Source of the DNA: NORP23 sp050302475
GTDB lineage: Bacteria > Pseudomonadota > Alphaproteobacteria > Rhodobacterales > Rhodobacteraceae
DNA length: 64,000 nucleotides
Reading direction: 5' to 3'
NCBI GenBank assembly: GCA_050302475.1
Contig: JBNLBF010000001.1
Location: 1 to 64,000, forward strand
Numbering within the stretch: position 1 is the first letter of the stretch; every line of letters begins with the position of its first letter. A program made the position numbers and the translations under genes. Positions 36,442-44,839 of this stretch are shown in pieces. Below the pieces are notes generated by a model. That model was not told the DNA's origin. It searched no databases and worked only from the letters and a program-made list of their open reading frames with translations.

Positions 36442-36944
36442 TCCACCAGCGAGGGCACCTCGTCCGCGTCCAGATGCGCCGACAGCGCATGCCCCAGATA
36501 GGTCCAGTATAACACCCGCGCCACAGGCTTCGCCCGCCCTTCCGCAACTCCGCATTCCGTTACCAGCCCCTGCATATACCCGATCCGCCGCGCGTCGATC
36601 ACATCCAGCTGTGCTTTCAGGTCCGGCCGAACCGTCGCCCAGCCCCGCATCGCAATTTCCACCCGCCGGGTGGAGGTCATCGACTGTGTCAGAATGATCC
36701 GTAACCGCTCACGCGGGGGGACATCTGCCAGCGGCGCATCCAGCGCCGCCATCAGCAAATCCCGCCAACGGTCGATCAGTGCCTGCTCGAACGCGGCAAT
36801 GTCCTTGAAGTGCCAGTAAAAGCTGCCGCGCGAAACCTTCAGCGCTCGCGCCAGCTTGTCGGCTTTGACCGCCGTGAACCCTTCGCGCTCCAGCGCGGCC
36901 AACCCGGCATCCGTCCAGTCCTCTTTACGCAAATGTTCTGCCAT
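36414..36944 (-). CDS. TetR family repressor
   Basis: A 176-residue regulator: N-terminal TetR HTH (about 12-50, FTAVKADKLARALKVSRGSFYWHF) and a variable C-terminal ligand domain. The open frame continues upstream through the promoter region, so I chose the ATG at 36944, where the TetR fold begins. Two identical 18-bp palindromes lie between it and the divergent SRPBCC gene, so it very probably represses both. The inducer is unknown but may be the small molecule bound by the neighbour. Confidence 0.9.
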   Translation of the reverse strand: MAEHLRKEDWTDAGLAALEREGFTAVKADKLARALKVSRGSFYWHFKDIAAFEQALIDRWRDLLMAALDAPLADVPPRERLRIILTQSMTSTRRVEIAMRGWATVRPDLKAQLDVIDARRIGYMQGLVTECGVAEGRAKPVARVLYWTYLGHALSAHLDADEVPSLVDQLLSLLER

Positions 36945-36951
36945 ACCGTCA

Positions 36952-36969
36952 CCATACAGAACTGTATGG
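36952..36969. promoter_or_regulatory. TetR operator 1
   Basis: CCATACAGAACTGTATGG: two perfect 8-bp arms around AA. It ends inside the -35 element of the SRPBCC gene promoter and starts 8 bp before the tetR ATG. Confidence 0.75.
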
Positions 36970-36995
36970 ACATGAAAAGCGGAATCATCTATACC
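36967..36995 (+). promoter_or_regulatory. promoter of the SRPBCC gene
   Basis: TGGACA (36967-36972), a 17-bp spacer and TATACC (36990-36995). The -35 overlaps operator 1 and the -10 overlaps operator 2, so bound repressor would block it. Confidence 0.6.
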
Positions 36996-37011
36996 ATACA
37001 GAACTGTATGG
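36994..37011. promoter_or_regulatory. TetR operator 2
   Basis: Second identical copy of the 18-bp palindrome, 42 bp (four helical turns) from operator 1. It runs from the -10 element to the Shine-Dalgarno of the SRPBCC gene. Confidence 0.75.
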
Positions 37012-37019
37012 AGGGGGTC

Positions 37020-37490
37020 ATGCTCGAAATCACCAGCTTCTATCGTTTCCGCTTTGTCGAGGAAATCCACATCAACGCCCCGCCCGCCGCCGGGTTCGCC
37101 TTCTTCGAAAACATGCAGGAAAATTACGTCCGCTGGCATCCCGACCATTTGGATTTCGAATGGCGCAAGGGCAAAGGTCTGAATGTCGGCAATATCTTCT
37201 GGTTCAAGGAAAAGATTGCCGGCAAGACCATGACCAAAACCACGCGGATAACCGAGGTCATCCCGGACCGGTATTTCCGCTTCGAACTCACCAATCCGCT
37301 GTTCCGGTTTTTCCTGCCCAAACTCTCCTTCGCATTCGAACCTTCGGGCGCGGGTCATATCTTTCGTGCCGAGTTACACCTCAAAGCTATCGGACCGGCC
37401 GGGCGACGCCTCAACAAAAAGGAATTCGACGCTGTCGACGTCCATATGGCCGAGGAGGGTAAAAACCTGAAAACCATTCTCGAAGCCTGA
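37020..37490 (+). CDS. SRPBCC family (START-like) protein
   Basis: A 156-residue single-domain protein with the helix-grip layout of polyketide cyclase/START proteins: N-terminal strand FVEEIHINAPPAAGFAFFE, a middle beta-sheet (TKTTRITEVIPDRYFRFEL) and a C-terminal helix (DVHMAEEGKNLKTILEA). Such folds bind hydrophobic ligands. The ATG at 37020 has GGAGGGGG six bases before it. It is divergent from tetR and controlled by a promoter between twin operators, so it likely handles or is induced by a small hydrophobic compound. Confidence 0.82.
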   Translation: MLEITSFYRFRFVEEIHINAPPAAGFAFFENMQENYVRWHPDHLDFEWRKGKGLNVGNIFWFKEKIAGKTMTKTTRITEVIPDRYFRFELTNPLFRFFLPKLSFAFEPSGAGHIFRAELHLKAIGPAGRRLNKKEFDAVDVHMAEEGKNLKTILEA

Positions 37491-37532
37491 CCACTTGCCA
37501 TTCTGCGGCCCGTCGCATATGTCGCACGAAAC

Positions 37533-37576
37533 CGGGGCAGCCCTTCGCTGCCCCGATGCTATTTGAAGGGCCTCCC
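37533..37576 (+). promoter_or_regulatory. structured leader of typA with anti-SD loop
   Basis: Stem CGGGGCAGC / GCTGCCCCG (37533-37541 with 37547-37555) has the 5-base loop CCTTC. The segment GCCCTTC (37540-37546) is exactly complementary to GAAGGGC (37565-37571), which holds the typA ribosome site. The two pairings exclude or stack on each other. No T run follows, so it is not a normal terminator. Confidence 0.5.
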
Positions 37577-39397
37577 ATGGATCTGCGCAACATCGCCATT
37601 ATCGCTCACGTTGACCACGGCAAAACGACGCTTGTCGACGAGATGCTGAAACAGTCCGGCCTGTTTCGTGACAACGAAACCGTGTCCGAACGGGCGATGG
37701 ATTCAAACGATCTCGAGCGCGAACGCGGGATCACCATTCTGGCGAAAGCAACCTCCGTCGAATGGAAGGGCACCCGTATCAATATCGTCGACACCCCGGG
37801 CCACGCCGATTGCGGGGGCGAGGTTGAGCGTATCCTGTCCATGGTTGACGGTGTTGTCCTGCTGGTTGACGCTGCCGAAGGTCCGATGCCGCAAACGAAA
37901 TTCGTAACCTCCAAGGCGCTGGCGCTGGGGCTGCGTCCGATCGTGGTGCTGAACAAGGTCGACAAGCCAGATGCCGAACCTGACCGCGCACTTGACGAAT
38001 GTTTTGATCTGTTCGCAAATCTGGGCGCTGATGATGACCAGCTCGATTTCCCGACGCTGTATGCTTCCGGCCGGTCTGGCTGGGCGGATACGGATCTGGA
38101 TGGTCCGCGCGAAAACCTCGATGATCTGTTCAACCTGATCGTCGATCACGTCCCCTCGCCTAAGCAGCAGGCTCATGCGAGTGAACCTTTCCGGATGCTG
38201 GCGACTACGCTGGCTGCTGATCCGTTCCTTGGCCGTATCCTGACCGGTCGCGTTGAATCCGGCACGCTCAAATCCGGGCAGCAGATCAAGGGGCTCTCAC
38301 GCGATGGCAAACTGATCGAGAATTTCCGCGCCACGAAAATCCTCGCCTTCCGTGGCCTGACGCAGCAGCCGATTGACGAAGCCGTCGCGGGCGACATCGT
38401 CTCCATCGCCGGAATGACCAAATCCACTGTGGCCGATACACTGTGCGACATCTCCGTAACCGAGGCAATCCCTGCGCAACCCATCGACCCGCCGACGATC
38501 TCCGTCACCTTTGGCATCAATGACAGCCCGCTCGCGGGGCGTGACGGTGACAAGGTCCAGTCCCGCGTCATCCGCGACCGCCTGATGAAAGAAGCCGAAA
38601 CCAACGTCGCCATCCGCGTCACTGACACACCCGGCGGCGAGGCCTTCGAAGTCGCAGGCCGCGGCGAATTGCAGATGGGCGTCCTGATCGAAAACATGCG
38701 CCGCGAAGGATTTGAACTCTCAATCTCCCGTCCGCAGGTGCTGTTCCGCGATATTGACGGCACCCGCCATGAACCCATCGAAGAAGTCACCATCGACGTC
38801 GATGACGAATATTCCGGCGCGGTGATCGAAAAACTGACCCAGCGTAAGGGCGAGCTGGTCGAAATGAAACAAGCTGGCGCTGGCAAAACCCGCATCATCG
38901 TACACGCGCCTTCGCGCGGTCTGATCGGCTATCACGGTCAGTTCCTGACCGATACGCGCGGCACCGGCGTGCTGAACCGTGTGTTTCACGACTGGGCACC
39001 TTACAAAGGCGCTATCGAAGGCCGTCGCGAAGGGGTTCTGATCTCCATGGAAACCGGTCAGTCGGTGGCTTACGCGATTTTCAACCTCGAAGACCGGGGT
39101 CGTTTCTTTATCGGCGCGCAGGAGCAAGTCTACCAGGGGATGATCCTTGGCGAACACTCGCGCGGCAACGATCTGGAGGTGAACCCGCTGAAGGGTAAGA
39201 AACTGACGAACGTCCGCGCGTCAGGCAAAGACGAGGCCGTCACCCTGACCACACCTGTTCGCATGTCACTCGAAGAGGCCATCGCCTATATCGACACTGA
39301 CGAACTGGTCGAGGTCACCCCCAAGCATATCCGACTCCGCAAACGCTTTCTCGATCCGCACGAGCGTAAACGACAGGCAAAAAGTGATTCTGCTTAA
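37577..39397 (+). CDS. typA: ribosome-associated GTPase TypA/BipA
   Basis: Translational GTPase of the EF-G class that helps 50S assembly and is needed at low temperature and under stress. The 606-residue protein shows G1 AHVDHGKTT (about 10-18), G2 around RERGITI, G3 DTPGHAD and G4 NKVD, then the beta-barrel, EF-G III/V-like and BipA C-terminal domains. I chose ATG 37577 (MDLRNIAIIAHV), the family start, over ATG 37556. The ribosome site GAAGGG can pair with the loop of a hairpin just upstream. Confidence 0.97.
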   Translation: MDLRNIAIIAHVDHGKTTLVDEMLKQSGLFRDNETVSERAMDSNDLERERGITILAKATSVEWKGTRINIVDTPGHADCGGEVERILSMVDGVVLLVDAAEGPMPQTKFVTSKALALGLRPIVVLNKVDKPDAEPDRALDECFDLFANLGADDDQLDFPTLYASGRSGWADTDLDGPRENLDDLFNLIVDHVPSPKQQAHASEPFRMLATTLAADPFLGRILTGRVESGTLKSGQQIKGLSRDGKLIENFRATKILAFRGLTQQPIDEAVAGDIVSIAGMTKSTVADTLCDISVTEAIPAQPIDPPTISVTFGINDSPLAGRDGDKVQSRVIRDRLMKEAETNVAIRVTDTPGGEAFEVAGRGELQMGVLIENMRREGFELSISRPQVLFRDIDGTRHEPIEEVTIDVDDEYSGAVIEKLTQRKGELVEMKQAGAGKTRIIVHAPSRGLIGYHGQFLTDTRGTGVLNRVFHDWAPYKGAIEGRREGVLISMETGQSVAYAIFNLEDRGRFFIGAQEQVYQGMILGEHSRGNDLEVNPLKGKKLTNVRASGKDEAVTLTTPVRMSLEEAIAYIDTDELVEVTPKHIRLRKRFLDPHERKRQAKSDSA

Positions 39398-39562
39398 TAT
39401 TCTCCCGGATTTTTGCAAATTGCTAAGTATTCAAGTGGACGGAACGATATTTGTAATTTGCAATTCCCAAATGCGAATGGTTGAGTGATTATCTGATATA
39501 TTTTCCCAGATGATCAAATTTTAAGCATTTAATTTTATGATTAATATTCAATAGCTTAACTC

Positions 39563-39576
39563 TTAGACCTGTCTAA
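39563..39576. promoter_or_regulatory. dyad upstream of the XRE promoter
   Basis: TTAGAC CT GTCTAA, a perfect 6-bp dyad, about 16 bp before the proposed -35 element. It could be an upstream regulator site. Confidence 0.35.
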
Positions 39577-39591
39577 AAATACAACTATAAA

Positions 39592-39620
39592 GTGGCATTA
39601 ACAGCGAATAAGACTATTAT
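39592..39620 (+). promoter_or_regulatory. promoter of the XRE regulator
   Basis: GTGGCA (39592-39597), 17 bp, TATTAT (39615-39620). The start point would fall inside the TGTATAC dyad that follows. Confidence 0.45.
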
Positions 39621-39624
39621 CGCT

Positions 39625-39645
39625 TGTATACCAAATATGTATACA
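39625..39645. promoter_or_regulatory. likely XRE operator
   Basis: TGTATAC-N7-GTATACA, perfect 7-bp arms, covering the expected transcription start and ending 30 bp before the ATG. Size and place suit autorepression by the XRE protein. Confidence 0.5.
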
Positions 39646-39675
39646 CAGAGAGTTTTAAAATCGGAGTAAATAATA

Positions 39676-40059
39676 ATGAAACATCCTGTTGACGTACACG
39701 TAGGCAAACGCGTTCGACATCGCCGCTGGATGGTTGGCATGACCCAACAACAGCTTGGCGAGATCGTAGGCATCAAGTTCCAGCAGATCCAGAAATACGA
39801 AACTGGCATGAATCGTATCAGCGCGTCACGGCTTTGGGATATTGCCGCTGCCCTCGATGTGTCGATCAGCTTTTTCTTCGAAGGCTTGGAAACCGCGAAC
39901 GATGATCCGGTCCATAAAGCCACTTCCGAAGACAAACTGCAGGGTGATCTGCTGGCGGACAAAGAAGCGCTCGAACTGGTTCGTTCTTACTATGCGATCC
40001 CCGAGGCGCAGCGCCGCCGTTTGTTCGATCTGGCCCGCGTCCTGTCTGACGCTGCTTGA
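39676..40059 (+). CDS. XRE-family regulator (PraR/PhrR-like)
   Basis: A 127-residue regulator with an HTH_3 domain at about 8-65 (GKRVRHRRWMVGMTQQQLG, IKFQQIQKYETGMNRISASR) and a helical C-terminal part (about 85-120). The very conserved N-terminal domain is like that of alphaproteobacterial regulators of the PraR/PhrR type, which control biofilm, stress or quorum responses; target genes here are unknown. It sits behind AT-rich DNA with a strong dyad, and a terminator follows. Confidence 0.88.
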   Translation: MKHPVDVHVGKRVRHRRWMVGMTQQQLGEIVGIKFQQIQKYETGMNRISASRLWDIAAALDVSISFFFEGLETANDDPVHKATSEDKLQGDLLADKEALELVRSYYAIPEAQRRRLFDLARVLSDAA

Positions 40060-40104
40060 AAAGGTCAACCGCCCGAAGATTGACGGACGGTTCTGTTTGT
40101 GAAA

Positions 40105-40140
40105 TCCCCGTGCGCAGCGATAGCCGCACGGGGTTTTTTT
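40105..40140 (+). terminator. intrinsic terminator that runs into the hisN start
   Basis: CCCCGTGCG (40106-40114) pairs with CGCACGGGG (40125-40133), followed by seven T (40134-40140) and at once by the hisN ATG. The GGGG of the 3' arm is the only G-rich sequence in Shine-Dalgarno position for hisN. Confidence 0.8.
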
Positions 40141-40938
40141 ATGATGTTTACGGATAGCGAAAAGGCCGACCTGATCGAAACCGCCAACGCACTGGCGGAC
40201 GCGGCCCGTGCCATAACGCTCCAACATTTCCGCACCCCGCACCTCCGCCACGATAACAAGCTCGATGGTGGTTTCGACCCTGTCACCATCGCTGATCGCG
40301 ATGCCGAAACCGCCATGCGCGATATTCTCGCGGCCCGCCGCCCCGACGATGGCATTCTTGGCGAGGAACATGGCCAAACAACCGGCACCAGCGGCCTCAC
40401 CTGGGTCCTTGACCCGATCGACGGCACCCGCGCATTTATCAGCGGCATCCCGACCTGGGGGGTACTGATCGGGCTTGACGCCGGAAAAGGCCCGGTGCTC
40501 GGCATCATCGATCAACCGTATCTGAAGGAACGCTATATCGGCGCATTTGGCGCGGCCAGCCTTGTCAGTGACAGCGCATCGCCGCTTGCCACCAGCCGCA
40601 CAAAATCCCTCGCCGACGCCACCCTCCTCACCACTTTTCCGGAGGTCGGCACGAAAGAGGATCGCGCCGGTTTCGACGCCGTCGCCGCGATAACCCGCCT
40701 AACTCGCTACGGCCTTGACTGTTACGCCTATGCGCTGCTCGCCGCCGGTCATATCGACCTGGTGATCGAAGCCGGCCTCAACCCCTACGACATTCAGGGA
40801 CCCCAGGGTGTGATCGAGGCCGCAGGCGGCATCGTCACCGACTGGCAGGGCGGCCCCGCGCACAATGGCGGCCGCATCCTCGCCGCCGCCAACAAAACGC
40901 TCCATGCCGAGGCGCTGGCGATCCTCAGCACCCACTAA
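40141..40938 (+). CDS. hisN: histidinol-phosphatase, inositol monophosphatase family
   Basis: Mg-dependent phosphatase, most likely the HisN step of histidine synthesis. The 265-residue protein has the IMPase motifs GEEHG (metal ligands, about 74-78), DPIDGTRAFISGIP (about 91-104) and NPYDIQGPQGVIEAAGG near the C-terminus. The start could be ATG 40141, 40144 or GTG 40099; none has a clear ribosome site, and 40141 directly follows a terminator T-run, so expression may depend on read-through. HisN is preferred over general IMPase by overall pattern, with moderate certainty. Confidence 0.8.
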   Translation: MMFTDSEKADLIETANALADAARAITLQHFRTPHLRHDNKLDGGFDPVTIADRDAETAMRDILAARRPDDGILGEEHGQTTGTSGLTWVLDPIDGTRAFISGIPTWGVLIGLDAGKGPVLGIIDQPYLKERYIGAFGAASLVSDSASPLATSRTKSLADATLLTTFPEVGTKEDRAGFDAVAAITRLTRYGLDCYAYALLAAGHIDLVIEAGLNPYDIQGPQGVIEAAGGIVTDWQGGPAHNGGRILAAANKTLHAEALAILSTH

Positions 40939-40978
40939 TTTCCGATTTATAGAATTACCCCCGTCGAAGGCGCGCCGT

Positions 40979-41632
40979 TTATGACCCCGAGGCCAGCGCG
41001 ATCAACTCCAGCACTTTCGGCCCCAGATCCTCGACGATCATCTCGACCCCTTCCGCGTTCGGATGCGTCGCGTCGTCCTGCAGGAACTCCATCATCGCCA
41101 CGGTATCATCGCCGACCCCAAGCCCTTCGAAGAAGAACGGATAGAACAGCACATCATATTCCGCCGCCAACTCCGGATAGGCCGCGTCAAACGCTTCCTT
41201 ATATTCCGGTCCATAATTGCGCGGCGCATAGAACCCGACCAGCAACACTGGCACGCCCGCGGTCTGCGTCGCATCCAGAATAGCCGCCAGATTGGCGCGC
41301 GTTTCCACTGGCGACAGCCCGCGCAGCAGGTCGTTCCCGCCCAGCGCCACGATCATCGCATCGGGATTATCGCCCAGCGTCCATGCGATCCGCGCTGCAC
41401 CTCCTGCTGTGGTGTCCCCTGACACCCCGGCATTGATCAGCCGCACCTCGGCCCCCTGCTCTGCCAGCCACGCCTGCAATTGCGGCACCAGCCCGTCACC
41501 CTCGGGCAGGCCATAGCCCTGTGTCAGGCTGTCCCCGAATGCCGTGATTGTGACTGGTTCCTCGGCGGCCACTGGCATAGCAGTGATCCATGTCATAGAT
41601 AGACCCGTAACCAGCTTTAAAAAGGTCCGCAT
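40979..41632 (-). CDS. GDSL-type arylesterase / acyl-CoA thioesterase (TesA-like)
   Basis: Periplasmic SGNH esterase. From ATG 41632 it has a signal peptide (about 1-22, PVAAEE), then block I FGDSLTQGYG with the nucleophile Ser, block II's Gly region (INAGVSGDTTAGG), block III ALGGNDLLRG and block V with Asp-x-x-His in DDATHPNAEG. GGAG lies seven bases before this ATG. The start codon directly abuts the start codon of the divergent ABC gene. TesA next to ybbA-ybbP is a known conserved grouping. Confidence 0.9.
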   Translation of the reverse strand: MRTFLKLVTGLSMTWITAMPVAAEEPVTITAFGDSLTQGYGLPEGDGLVPQLQAWLAEQGAEVRLINAGVSGDTTAGGAARIAWTLGDNPDAMIVALGGNDLLRGLSPVETRANLAAILDATQTAGVPVLLVGFYAPRNYGPEYKEAFDAAYPELAAEYDVLFYPFFFEGLGVGDDTVAMMEFLQDDATHPNAEGVEMIVEDLGPKVLELIALASGS

Positions 41633-42304
41633 ATGTCTGCTCCGGTCATTTCCCTCAACAACGCATGTTTGACGCTCGCTGGCAATGCCGGTGACGTCAA
41701 TATTCTGCGAGGGATTTCGATCGACATTCACAAAGGCGAGACGTTAGGTCTTGTCGGGCCAAGCGGCTCGGGCAAATCTTCACTGTTGATGCTGATGGGG
41801 GGGCTGGAACGCGCTACCGATGGCGCGGTGACGGTGTTGGGACAGGATCTGACCCATATGAACGAGGATAAACTGGCCCGCTTCCGCCGCGACCATATGG
41901 GGGTTGTCTTTCAGTCCTTCCACCTGATCCCGACGATGACGGCGCTGGAAAATGTGGCCACGCCACTGGAACTGGCAGGTGACAAGGATGCGTTTGCGAA
42001 GGCAGCGGCGGAGCTCGATGCCGTCGGGCTAGAGGATCGCAAAGACCATTACCCTGCCCAGATGTCGGGCGGCGAACAACAGCGCGTGGCGTTGGCGCGC
42101 GCCGCCGCGCCACGACCCGAAATTCTGCTCGCAGATGAACCGACCGGCAATCTCGACGGGGTCAACGGGCAGGCGATCATGGATATGCTGTTCGGTCTGC
42201 GCGACCGTCACGGATCAACGTTGGTGTTGGTGACGCATGACAATGACCTCGCCAATCGCTGCGACCGGGTGTTGCGCCTGCGTGACGGAGTCCTCGACGC
42301 ATGA
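41633..42304 (+). CDS. ABC transporter ATPase, YbbA/LolD-like
   Basis: ATPase subunit of a MacB/Lol-type ABC system. The 223-residue protein has Walker A GPSGSGKS (42-49), the signature MSGGEQQRVALARA, Walker B ILLADEPTGNLD and the switch histidine in VTHD. AAGG lies before the ATG, inside the divergent esterase's leader. It overlaps the permease gene by ATGA. The tesA-ybbA-ybbP arrangement suggests moving or removing lipids or lipoproteins (inference). Confidence 0.92.
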   Translation: MSAPVISLNNACLTLAGNAGDVNILRGISIDIHKGETLGLVGPSGSGKSSLLMLMGGLERATDGAVTVLGQDLTHMNEDKLARFRRDHMGVVFQSFHLIPTMTALENVATPLELAGDKDAFAKAAAELDAVGLEDRKDHYPAQMSGGEQQRVALARAAAPRPEILLADEPTGNLDGVNGQAIMDMLFGLRDRHGSTLVLVTHDNDLANRCDRVLRLRDGVLDA

Positions 42305-44814
42305 GAGCGTGGCGCATAGCGATGCGCGAATTGCGCGGTGGCCTGTCCGGTTTCTGGATTTTCCTCCTGTGCCTTGCGCTTGGTGTCGGAGGGATCGCAG
42401 CTGTCGGCTCGGTCCGCGCCGCCTTTCAGGACGCCCTGTCCCGTGAATCCGCAACCCTGCTCGGGGGCGATGCCAACCTCGAATTCACCTATCGGTTTGC
42501 CACCGCTGAAGAGCGCGCATGGATGGACGAATACGGCACACAAACCTCTGAAATCGTTGATTTCCGCTCGATGATTGGCGCAGGCGAGGATCGCGCCCTT
42601 GTTCAGGTCAAAGGGGTCGATGGCGACTATCCGCTTTATGGCAACGTAGACCTTAGCACCGACATATCCTTCCCCGATGCCATCGCAATCCGGGACGGCC
42701 TGCCGGGTATCGTTGTCGCCCCCGCGCTGATCGACCGGTTGCAGATTGAGGTCGGCGATATCCTCCGCCTCGGCACAAAGGATTTCGAACTGCGCGGGAT
42801 TATCGAGCGCGAGCCTGATAATGCCACCGCCGGATTCAGCTTCGGCCCCCGCGTGATCGTTCGTCTTGACGCGCTACAGGATAGCGGCCTGCTGGCCACC
42901 GGGACCCTGTTCAACAGCCACTACCGCGTCCTGTTCCCGCCCGAGGTCAACATCGCCCATATGAAAACCCTCGCCAACCGCGAGATGCGCGACAATGGCA
43001 TGCGCTGGCAGGACCGTCGCAACGGCGCGCGCGGCCTCAGCGCCTTCATTGACCGGATGGGCGCGTTTCTGGTGATCGTCGGGATCGCCGGGTTGGCTGT
43101 CGGCGGCATCGGTGTCTCGGCCGCCGTGCGGACCTATCTCGACAAGAAGCGCGAAACCATCGCCACTCTTAAGACGCTGGGCGCGACCAGTGCCACCATT
43201 TTTGGGACCTACCTGATCCAGATCGGCCTTCTCGCCATCCTTGGCATTGCCATCGGCCTCGCGATTGGGGCGATCATCCCCATCGCCATTGGTCCCGCTT
43301 TTGCCGAGCAGCTACCGATCCCCGTCAGCTTCTCCATCCAACCGATGCCGCTGTTGGAGGCCGCAACCTACGGCGTCCTCACCGCCCTGATCTTCACCAT
43401 CTGGCCATTGGCCAAAGCCATCGACATCCGCGCCGCCGGATTGTTCCGTGACGTATTCGACGGGGCAAAGTCCCGCCCCCGCTGGTATTTCATCGCCATC
43501 GTTCTGGGCCTCACCGCCCTGCTGATTGGTCTTGCAACATGGTTTTCCGGGACGGAACGGCTCGCGCTCTGGTCAGCCGCCGGTATCGTGGGGTCGCTCG
43601 TGATCCTCCATTTCGCCGCCAATGGCATCCGCCGCCTGTCCAAACGCCTCGCCAAATCCCGCCTGACGCGGGGACGACCAGCCTTGCGCATGGCGCTTGG
43701 CGCGGTCGGTGGCCCGGGGGGCGAGGCCAGCGCGGTGATCCTGTCGCTTGGCCTGGGCCTGACGGTGCTGGCCACCATCGGACAGATAGACACCAACATG
43801 CGCCGTGCCGTGGCCGAGGAAATCCCCGACATTGCGCCGGCGTTTTTCTTCCTCGACATCCAGAACCAGCAGCTTGAGGGCTTCCTCGACCTCGTGAATG
43901 CCGACCCCGGCGTCACCGATATCGCGACCGCACCGATGCTGCGCGGTATCATCACGCAGGTGAATGGCGAAAACGCGCGCGCGGCGCTTGGCAACCATTG
44001 GGTGCTCCGCGGCGATCGCGGTGTCACCTACGCCGCCACACCCCCAGAAAACGGTGAAATCACCGAGGGCGAATGGTGGCCTGCGGATTATACCGGTCCC
44101 AACCTCATGAGTTTTTCCGCCGAAGAAGGCGCTGAACTGGGTCTGAAACTGGGGGATGAGCTGACCGTCAGCATCCTTGGTCGCGACATCACTGCGACCA
44201 TCGCCAATTTCCGCACTGTTGATTTTGAAAATATGGAGATCAACTTCGTCATGGCCCTCAACCCCGCCGCGCTCGCCGGGGCTCCGCACAGCCATATCGC
44301 CACGGTTTATGGCGGGCGAGAGATCGAAGGCCGTCTCGTCCGCGCCCTTGCACAAGACTTCCCCAACATCACCGCCATCAGCGTCCGCGATGCGGTCGAG
44401 CGGGTGTCGGAACTGCTGGACGGCGTCGGCGCCGCCACGCGCTGGGGGGCATTCGCCACCCTTCTGACCGGTTTCGTGGTGCTGATCGGGGCTGCTGCCG
44501 CTGGCGAGCGCACCCGGGTTTACGAGGCTGCACTCCTCAAAACCCTCGGTGCTGCGCGGGCGCGCATCCTGACCAGCTTTGCACTGCGCTCCGCGATCCT
44601 TGGAGCAACGGCCGGGATCGTCGCGGTCTTCGCCGCCGCCCTGTCCGCCTGGGCGATCATGACCTTCGTGATGGAGGTTGATTTCATCTTCAACCTCACC
44701 TCCGCGATCCTGATTATTTCGGGGGGCGCATTGGCCAGTTTGCTGGCCGGCCTGCTATTTGCCCTCCGCCCCCTGTCGGCCCGACCCGCGCAGGTGTTAC
44801 GCGCACGCGAATAA
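42301..44814 (+). CDS. FtsX-like ABC permease, YbbP-type
   Basis: Partner permease of the ATPase just upstream. The 837 residues show an N-terminal membrane anchor (about 15-38), a large periplasmic MacB-like domain, a first FtsX block (around 255-400), a middle pair of membrane segments, a second periplasmic domain and a second FtsX block at the C-terminus (LTGFVVLIGAAAAGERTRVYEAALLKTLGA). Duplicated FtsX blocks are typical for YbbP. Its start overlaps the ATPase stop. Confidence 0.92.
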   Translation: MRAWRIAMRELRGGLSGFWIFLLCLALGVGGIAAVGSVRAAFQDALSRESATLLGGDANLEFTYRFATAEERAWMDEYGTQTSEIVDFRSMIGAGEDRALVQVKGVDGDYPLYGNVDLSTDISFPDAIAIRDGLPGIVVAPALIDRLQIEVGDILRLGTKDFELRGIIEREPDNATAGFSFGPRVIVRLDALQDSGLLATGTLFNSHYRVLFPPEVNIAHMKTLANREMRDNGMRWQDRRNGARGLSAFIDRMGAFLVIVGIAGLAVGGIGVSAAVRTYLDKKRETIATLKTLGATSATIFGTYLIQIGLLAILGIAIGLAIGAIIPIAIGPAFAEQLPIPVSFSIQPMPLLEAATYGVLTALIFTIWPLAKAIDIRAAGLFRDVFDGAKSRPRWYFIAIVLGLTALLIGLATWFSGTERLALWSAAGIVGSLVILHFAANGIRRLSKRLAKSRLTRGRPALRMALGAVGGPGGEASAVILSLGLGLTVLATIGQIDTNMRRAVAEEIPDIAPAFFFLDIQNQQLEGFLDLVNADPGVTDIATAPMLRGIITQVNGENARAALGNHWVLRGDRGVTYAATPPENGEITEGEWWPADYTGPNLMSFSAEEGAELGLKLGDELTVSILGRDITATIANFRTVDFENMEINFVMALNPAALAGAPHSHIATVYGGREIEGRLVRALAQDFPNITAISVRDAVERVSELLDGVGAATRWGAFATLLTGFVVLIGAAAAGERTRVYEAALLKTLGAARARILTSFALRSAILGATAGIVAVFAAALSAWAIMTFVMEVDFIFNLTSAILIISGGALASLLAGLLFALRPLSARPAQVLRARE

Positions 44815-44839
44815 AACGGTCACATCTGGGTGTTAACCC

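Larger units (their letters stand above)
39398..39675. other. AT-rich intergenic region
   Basis: About 280 bp of unusually A+T-rich DNA (23% G+C by hand count in 39481-39540) between typA and the XRE gene. It contains the XRE promoter and two dyads described separately; nothing else gene-like is seen. Confidence 0.6.
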
